Positions 56,501 through 64,000 of a stretch of DNA of 64,000 bases are shown here, one piece after another; the first letter of the stretch is position 1; each line of letters starts with the position of its first letter. Source of the DNA: Mesodorylaimus sp. YZB2_4 (taxonomy: Eukaryota > Nematoda > Enoplea > Dorylaimida > Dorylaimidae); assembly GCA_030248295.1 (NCBI GenBank), contig JASANH010000873.1, positions 558,001 through 622,000 of the forward strand. Reading direction: 5' to 3'. The notes below the pieces were generated by a model. The model was not told the origin of the DNA and searched no databases. It saw nothing but the letters and a program-made list of their open reading frames with translations. The translations under genes and the position numbers were made by a program.

Positions 56501-59500
56501 AGCCCTTGAAGGCGTCGTTATCAATTTTGCAATGTTTGCGGCTGCCAAGCCAGCTCGATTCGTCATTGTACTACGTGCACACCATCATTCCGGCACCGGA
56601 CGGTATGTGCGTACTGGTTGTGGTCAATAGGAACGAACATTGTGTTATGGGTGAGAAAGAACTGAGCAGTGCGGCATCGTCGGCCATCTTACTCTATCGC
56701 TTGTCTTTCTCGTGTCATATGGCATCGCTGGTGGAACAACCGTTTCGTCAGATCACTTTCGACGGAGAAGTAGGTGCTGTGGAGAGCGTGGTTCATTTAC
56801 AGCCTCTTGGAAGCGGAGATGAAGGTCTCGGCCCCAATTTGATCGCTATATTGACCAAGGGCGGCGATTTGCGTGTGGTGAACCTTGAAAACGGAACAAT
56901 TGTCGCGAAAAATATGCCTCCACCAGGACGAAAGTATACGAGCTGCTGTGCTTACGGTGAGTTGAGGGCTTTGGTGTGTTGTGTCATGATGTATGAATTC
57001 TATGTTCTGCAGATGACAAGATGTGCGTGGCTTGCGATGATGGTAGCGTATCGATCTTGGAACTCGTACGACCAGACGTATTGGCTGATGAGGCGGAAAA
57101 TGCCAGCCCGTTCGCGATTGATGACGTAATGGAGTGGAGGGATCCAGGTATGGGAGAGAAGATTGACGAATTTATGGGCGGTTTCGATTGATTTTCTTAT
57201 TTCAGATCTCTTGGTCAATAAGTCGTTGACGTTGGACGTTTTGAAAGATCTATGGAATTTGACTCGTTCCGACTGGGCCACTTCCGGTCAATTCAGCATG
57301 CAAGCACCTAGTGCTTGGGTGGAAGTGCAGCAGCATCAACGTCTTCGGAAGAACCCGCAACATTATTTGAGAGAAGAAAAATTAGCGAAATCGTGGCACT
57401 TGGTTCCGGACAAGTAAGACTGTACAGATATCGATTGATCTTGGGTTATAATTTGTTGATTTTGATTTTGCTTTAGCGATACTTGGTTCGAGCACGTCTT
57501 TGAGATCACATTGCCTCCTAACTTTCTGGCCAGCCATATCGATTTTCGTTTCGTTTTGGATCACGCTGCCGTGGCCGGAATTCCACCGATCCAAGTAACG
57601 ATGCGACTTTGTTGTTTATGCGGGCGTCGTAGTTTTCAATTGCTGTCTTCAGGTCACGTTTTTGCGGCAACTTCCAACTGTCGGTTCTCGTTCTGCAAGC
57701 GCAGTACGGGAGCGGTCGAGTGGCTTGGAAGCGGCAGCTGCATCGACGTCGACATCGGCGCCTGAAATGCCTGGAACGTCGGCTGTGACGATGGAGCACG
57801 AGGACCAGTTCGCCGTAAGAAATCGCGTATTTAATAAAACGTTTCTGGATAATCTTCACGCGGAAATAGTGGCTGGTAAGAAAATGCCGAGCCCAGCTCG
57901 TGTGAATGCGTAAAATGCATTTGTGTTTCAGGGCCGTTTGATTTGCAATCAGCTTTGGACTTGTACGACATGAATGGGTTGATACAGTTTTCTTCAGCTC
58001 GTAAGTGGTGTTGAATTTGTGGTGGTCGTGGGAAGATAAAGCCTGATTTTGTTTCAGAGTTAAATAACACCAAGCTGCGCACCTTCTTTATTCATATTCA
58101 AGCCTTGACGAAAAACCGAGTGGAAAATCTAAAATTGAAACCTCCCGAAATGAAGGTATTAGCTCATTGTTGCTGCCTGATATTTGGCGTTTTGCACTAA
58201 TTTTCGCTTTTAGCAACGCGGTCTTCAGAGAGTCGCGTCAGCTGGAAGCGCTTCAGCCATGGAGAAGATGTCGGCGGGTCTTTATCAACAGAAGTATGGC
58301 CTGAACAAATATGGCGTGCCGACTGGAAAAGGAAGCTCGGCGGTCGGAGTTCGTGTCGTTCCTTCGAGGAATTTGGCCGATGCAAGAAAAATCGAGGATT
58401 TGAAAGGATGCGATTGGATTCAGGAAGTATCAGTCACGGTATGGCGAATGAAAAGGACTGCCTTGAAGAAAGAAAGGTAGAGATTGTTCGCTCTGCATAT
58501 GGCAGTCAGATGAGGAAGGCTAGGTTGTGGTTGTAGGAGACAACGTCTGGCCATGGTCAGGAATCCAGATTTTATTTTGAATTTGGTCAATGCGCTAGCA
58601 GAGGTTAAAACGTGTGCGGACGGGGATACGTCGTGTCAGCACTATTTGATTCTGGATCTCCTGATGTGGATCATTCATCAAGGGACGGCGGAAAACAGGT
58701 GAGTGAAGGACGAGTAGATTGGGCGTTTTCCTTACCAGCAATTTTCATTTCAGACGTGTTTTGCAAACGCTCATATGCGCTTTGGAGAATCGATTGGACT
58801 ATTTATTTCGCAGCTGTTTTGTGATTTCGAATCGCACTGTATCGCGAAAATTTACGGCATTGATAGCGGACACATTATTGTAAGTACTGGCGTGATGATC
58901 AATAATGAATGCTAGAATTGTGTTGTTTTCAGAAAAATCAAAAGTTGCGACACGGAAAGTTATGCTGGCTTCGTGGCTTGTTTAAAAGACGTGGTTCGAC
59001 GCTTCTTGTTCAGCATCGACACCTACCGAAATTCAGGCAGTGCGGTTTGGTTGATAGCGTTGGCGGAAGAAATGTACAAGTTGGCGCCAATTGGCTGCTC
59101 TTCATTCGTGGCTGAAATGCAGGAATTTGTTTGCGGAGTGGGAGAAACACTGAAACAACGATCGGAAACGCATTGCAAAACTGCGTTTGCAAAGTAAGAA
59201 TAGGCTACTTTTAGAGGATGATCACATGTATACTGTTTTTGTTTCAGATATGGTTTGCTGGGCTTCCCGTTCGAATTGGAAATATTTGAATTGCCGCCTC
59301 CAGTTCTAATGCTTTACCAGAGGTCTCAGCAACCGTTTACTTACGCTGCCGTTACATCCACTTCATCGACTCTGACTGCTAATTTTTGTTCCGACTTTGC
59401 TCACGTAAGGGAATTCGGCTCAGGGGGGAGATTTGAAGTGGGAATGACGAATGTGTTTTTGTAGGAGGAGAACGATTGGTTGGAAATAGCGGGCGTTGAT

Positions 59501-62500
59501 TACTCGCCGCCAGCTGGCATTTCACCAAAGACGCTTCGACGAGGACGCATTATTCGATTAGAAAGAGAGCATCTGTACGGTCTGATCGAAGTGGAGCCAT
59601 TGCAATTTTCTTGTTACGCTGCATCGGATGGCATCAAAATTGAAAATTTGGACACGGGTAAGATAGCTTGGAATTTACTTTTAAGGAAAGTGTTGCCAAG
59701 GAGATGTTTTGCAGGGGTGTCCATAGCCGTGGCTGGTGCCAACAATTCGGTACCGACCAGCACTGGCGCAGGCCCAATACCTCTTCCAGATATGACTCAG
59801 TATGAACAGTCAGGCAATCCCGCTTTGACAAATGCCGTAACGAGTATGAAGCAACAAGTTCAAAGTATTTTGAGCAAACAAATGCAATTATTGGCCATCC
59901 AACAACAGAAACAGAAGTTACAAGTGAAATTGACGGATCACGTGGAGAAACTTGGTATGTGCTTGTTTGGTGCTTTAGTTTCGACAGCCTAGAAAGGAGA
60001 GACCTTGTTGGAAGAGGTTGGTCACGATGAAAAGTTTTGATCACTTTCATTTCTTTTAGCGAATTTAGCGGCGGACCAAATACCGCAAACTCAAGCAAGC
60101 TCGGCCAGTACGTTTGGTGTGCCGACGACACCAAAAACGACCCCATTCATGACTCCAACTCCATTGTCGCCGTCGCATTTATCGCCAATCAACTCGGAAG
60201 TTGATTTGAGATTTGACGAAGTCGGTGTGGAAACTGAGGAAAGACTGTTTAGTGCCAGTGCAACTGTAAGTGTTCACAGGTACATTTTATGGAATCCACT
60301 GAGTGCACTATTCATTCTTAGGAACGTCGTCCCAAATTGGTACCCTCAGAATTTTTGAAGCCACCTCCAGTTCAGGCGTTGGTTATAGATCGCATGAGCT
60401 CTGGTAAGTGGTGATTTCAGGGAGTGTAGAAAACGAGGGCAAATTTGCGGTTGTAGGAGCCCGCAAGTTCGTAGTACTAAATTTCGAAAGTCCGGTTTTG
60501 CTAACGGACTTGGTCGTGCCTCAATGCGGCGATATCGGATCGTTATCAGTTGACGTTTGGTTGAAATCAGAGAGCGATGATGGTCAACGTTTGGTCGTGT
60601 GCAATGATATTTCGCAAAAGACGCTGGTTCTCTGCGATCTTCAACCGCCTTGTTTGTGCCAATATTTGAAGGTGAGCTGGAATGGATTAGATTTGTTCAA
60701 ACGTAGATCTAATTTTGATACATTTCCAGATCACTTATATTGGTCGGCAAGGACTCGGATCGTGCACTAGTAAAATTCCGATCGGCAATTTCTACGGCTA
60801 TACTTACGCCACTCAGTCTCAACTATGCGTTGTGGACGGTGTGAACACAGGGCGATCGTACGATGATTTGAAAACACTTCGTCGTCCGTCATTGAGTGTC
60901 GATCAGCTGCGGCAATTGGAAGAAGACGTGGCCTGCCGTTACAATCTGGCTTGCGAACTGTTGCGCAACCTGTTGGAATCGCCCGACTCACCATCGTACG
61001 TCGAAGGATTGACGAGGGACCAGGAAATGGAACCAGCGAAAATTCGAGAAATCTGTCGCGAAATATCGTCGATTAGAATGCAATGGAATTTGATACATCG
61101 AGCAATCGAAAGAATGACGGGGACCTCACGAACGAAATGCACTCTCGGAGACAATTCGGATTCGAGATTGGGCTACGATAAAGCACGAGTTATAAGCGAA
61201 CTGCTCTTTTCTTCACTCATTCGAATATCGCCACTAATGAAATTGGATATTGAATCTGAAAGCATTTTGGTATTGAATCCGGATTCGAGATCTGTTCTAT
61301 CGTGCAACATCGCGGTGGGCATCTTTGAGCGATTTTGTGTCAGCGGCATACCCTAGTAAGTGCCTCGTTTGAGCTTTGTTGCAAGACGCCATAAAATCTG
61401 CTTCTTTTCAGTCTAACCGCGTTGAGTGCGCTTTGGATTCTGCATCATGGTGCGTACACGAATTGGTGGGGTTCATTCTTTGGTACCGTTTTGGACAAAT
61501 TCTTTGCCGAGGAAGGAGATACTGATGGAACACAAAAGTAAGTCTGAGCTATGATGGACGCGAAACGAAGGTCTAAATGTGGTGTTTTAGAATATTCCTT
61601 ATTCTATCGTTCTTGATCGATCGAGGTCTGGCGTGCGGGAACAATGCCATCTTTTTGGACTTGCTGCAAAGATTGAATAGTCAGTTGCCAGAGAGTAAGT
61701 GGGGTCGCTCTTGGGACTGGTTACTATTAACCTGGACTTTGTCGTTTTAGACTCAGTCGCGAACAAGATGCAACGATCGTTCCAATTGACGTTGATTCTG
61801 TTATCGCATAGCTTTGATAATTTTCCGCATGGTATGCTTAGTTTTGATGGGATTAGTTTTTTTAAAACCCGATCTTTGTTTCTTAGGTCGCATGGTCGGA
61901 AGTAGATGGGATTTCCTGCTTGGCGAGTACTCGAAGCGACGCCATTCATCGCCGAAGGCTGACCCCGATTCGAATAATAATCCAAATCGAAATGTGAAGA
62001 TAGTGGGCAATTACGGGTATTTCAAAGATGTAATTCACCAGGTATGGTTGTGGTAAGGTAAGTGGGGGTGGTTAGTGACGAGCACGATCATTGCAGAGTG
62101 AAGAAGTGATTGCTCAGCAACACCAGAAAGTTATGCAGTTGTCGTCGGAGTTGAAAGAATACGTGAAGAACAAATCGTTTAAACCGGCCGCTTTTATCAA
62201 ACATAAATCATCGGTGAGTCATTTGGGTAGTTTTGTTTTGGCTCGATTATTGATTCATGGTTTACGATTAGGGTCCTGTTCCTTATGCGTACGCTTCTTC
62301 GCATTCTGGATATGCAACTATTCCGTCTGATAAGTCGACTGAGACACGAACACGATATCCTGCCGGAAATGAGACATCGTCCGTTGCGCCAACGGCTTCG
62401 ACCTCGTCGTCACAGAAAAAACCGAGATTGAAATTGCCTTATGAACTGTGCCGTTCAGTGGCTAGAAAATTGGCTTTGTTGATTTTGCGCTGCGATTTGT

Positions 62501-64000
62501 CGCTTTCAGCTGAAGTGTTTATTCTTATGTGCAAGGTAAGCGAGACTTGGTTATTGGTCTAAGATGTCCAGTCACATTGACGAATGCATTTCAGGTCCTG
62601 TCGGTCATTTGCCGCTGTTCTCGACCATTGTTGCATCTTAGCGACGTCTTTGTGGAAAAAGACCAAATTGCTCAGTTGATTCGCACAATCGTCACAGCGA
62701 AGAATATTTATGCGCGTCGGGCACTGATCTGTTTGGTGCAAGATTTCCTGGCTTCGGAGGCGAAATGTGACAGCGTTCGCAGTGCAGCCGCACGAGGATT
62801 GAGCAATTCTTCATTACAAAATGCGGCTCACGCTTTAGGAAGCGAATCTAGTGGAGCGTCCGTGGAGTCGGAGCTCGAGGCCCGGGGCAACAGTCATTCG
62901 GCTCCATTGCTCTCAGCCGAGCAACAAGAACTGAATGAAGTGACGGATAATTTGGCAAAAGTATTGGCGAAGTTCATCGAGGATAAGCAAGCGGCTTCCG
63001 TGGCCTCTGGTAGTCCTGCTGATGTCTCGTCGTCTACGTCGAATAAAACAGATTCGTTTCAATGGTCGGGTCCGAAAATGGTCGACACTCCGAACGGAGC
63101 TCAGGCATACATCGAAGGCTGGGTGGAGACTATCAAACCGCTTCCAGTATCCGATTCGAAGATTGGTGAGGAGAAGCGGCAGCAACGGTTGCGCGATCTG
63201 TAAGTTACTAGTACGAGTACCAGTCGGTTCTTGCACCTCGGTTATCTAATTGACTTTTCAGGTACCGCGAAGTCCTTTACGTCCACGCTACGAAATTCGG
63301 TTTATCGTGGCTTCAAGACACCAAAGGATGTAGCGACTATATGATCGCCTTGACTCACGCGGAACAAAATTTGGCCAAAGTGTTGCAATCGGTATGTCTA
63401 ATCTCGATTAACTGTTTGCCTTTCCTAATCAGTGTCTTTCAGGAAACGCAATACGATGCGGAGATCGATAAGCTGTTATCGACGTTGACTGACACGAGCG
63501 ATGCTGTCGCAATGTTAGAAACGAAATCGTACCACGACGCAATGGAAGATGGCCTGGGTGACGAGGCATTGATCGCTGCCACAAAAGCTGTAGTCAGTGC
63601 AGTTGGTCCGTCGATGACTTTGCCTTCGGCTGACTGGGAGATCGTTGCTACCTCCGGGCTGGGAAGTGCGCCGACAACATTCACGTCATTGGCACCAAAT
63701 TCGATGGTGCCGCCGATTGGCCAGCCAGTGTCGCCTTATTATACACCGATGGCACCTATCACAGTGTCCGGACAGAATCTCGCCGAAGCGAAGGATGCTC
63801 TGTGGAAGTTGTGCGAGCAATTGAATGCGTCGACGGCCAAAGTATCCAGTTTATACATGCCGTTGTCGGATATGCCACCACCGCCCCCGCCGCCCGCCTT
63901 GGCTGCTGGCAATGCAGGGAACACTATCATGCTGGATTTTGGAATGCTGCCAACATCTCTTCACCCGTCAGCTGTGACTGGAACAGATGCAGCCCTTTTG
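53571..64000 (+). CDS. BIRC6: BIRC6/Apollon giant IAP-E2 protein, 5' half (runs off window)
   Basis: Thirty-six exons were joined without a phase error. The first are 53571-53754, 53858-54036, 54094-54237, 54291-54550, 54608-54736, 54789-54909, 54970-55065, 55121-55245, 55401-55486, 55541-56956; the last is 63443 to the edge. They give about 2754 codons, against about 4850 residues in the family. BIRC6 is a cytosolic E2/E3 hybrid that ubiquitinates caspases, SMAC and LC3. The N-terminal beta-propeller-like region carries the BIR domain split over exons 4-6: GDDRVFCFTC ... CWEPADEPWSEHERHAPTCPFV holds the CxxC, His and Cys zinc ligands. Later landmarks are QCLRLPSQLDSS, the CBM-like AWVEVQQHQRLRKNPQ, CDWIQEVSVTVWRMKRT, GLIEVEPLQFSCYAASDG and a second discoidin-like SLSVDVWL segment. 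The C-terminal UBC domain lies beyond the window. The start Met is the first available; a noncoding or missing 5' exon is possible. Confidence 0.93.
55507..55530 (+). repeat. poly-C tract serving as polypyrimidine tract in BIRC6 intron 9
   Basis: Twenty-four consecutive C inside the 54-bp intron 55487-55540, between the donor GTAAGG and the acceptor ATACAG. The intron length is a multiple of three, so the frame also stays open if it is retained, adding a polyproline run. Confidence 0.8.

Overview
The window is nuclear DNA from an animal with a compact genome. Nearly every gene is split by introns of about 49-75 bp with GT-AG ends. The encoded set is metazoan: a BIRC6/Apollon giant protein, a GnRH/AKH-type GPCR, a sigma-class GST, DUS1L, a SCAF4/8-type CTD-binding protein, CYB5RL and CIAO1. 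I cannot fix the phylum from sequence alone. Small introns, balanced base composition and tight gene packing would suit a small invertebrate such as a tardigrade or another ecdysozoan, but that is inference. All gene models below were spliced by hand. For the conserved genes, exon phases add up exactly and the joined product aligns with a family I know; family identities rest on memory, not on searches.

Layout, left to right: a two-exon cysteine-rich secreted peptide with a defensin-like (CS-alpha-beta) signature on the minus strand (2.2-2.8 kb); COPA, coatomer alpha, on plus (3.9-8.6 kb); two orphan 3' exons of a coiled-coil protein (10.1-10.4 kb); a 2.9 kb gene-poor stretch with a possible retroelement relic; a sigma-class GST (13.2-14.5 kb); PRPP synthetase with a novel Cys-rich N-terminal extension (15.4-17.0 kb); CYB5RL reductase (17.5-19.7 kb); an ARG1-like DnaJ protein (20.4-22.9 kb); CIAO1 on minus (23.1-25.7 kb); a 3 kb gene-poor stretch with a tRNA-derived relic; an intronless GnRH/AKH/corazonin-type receptor (28.7-30.1 kb); a minus-strand gene encoding only the N-terminal part of INO80 (30.3-32.5 kb); a divergently transcribed type I membrane protein with LolA-like features (33.0-37.5 kb); then minus-strand PSMB4 and DUS1L (39.2-44.2 kb), divergent plus-strand TyrRS (44.5-47.1 kb), minus-strand SCAF4/8-like (47.4-51.0 kb), divergent plus-strand CEP95-like (51.3-52.6 kb), and finally the 5' half of BIRC6 (53.6 kb to the window edge).

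Most genes are unrelated housekeeping functions: vesicle coat, nucleotide synthesis, tRNA modification and charging, proteasome, iron-sulfur assembly, RNA polymerase II termination and ubiquitin ligation. They look like neighbours rather than a pathway. Three pairs are divergent with under about 450 bp between starts (INO80-N/LolA-like, DUS1L/TyrRS, SCAF/CEP95-like) and probably share promoters. The more unusual material is the defensin-like gene, the truncated INO80, the PRPP synthetase extension, the receptor with no C-terminal tail, and a set of recent small duplications and SINE insertions in introns: a triplicated splice acceptor in CYB5RL, a TyrRS exon copy inside a DUS1L intron, and a 95-bp repeat in the first introns of two divergent genes.
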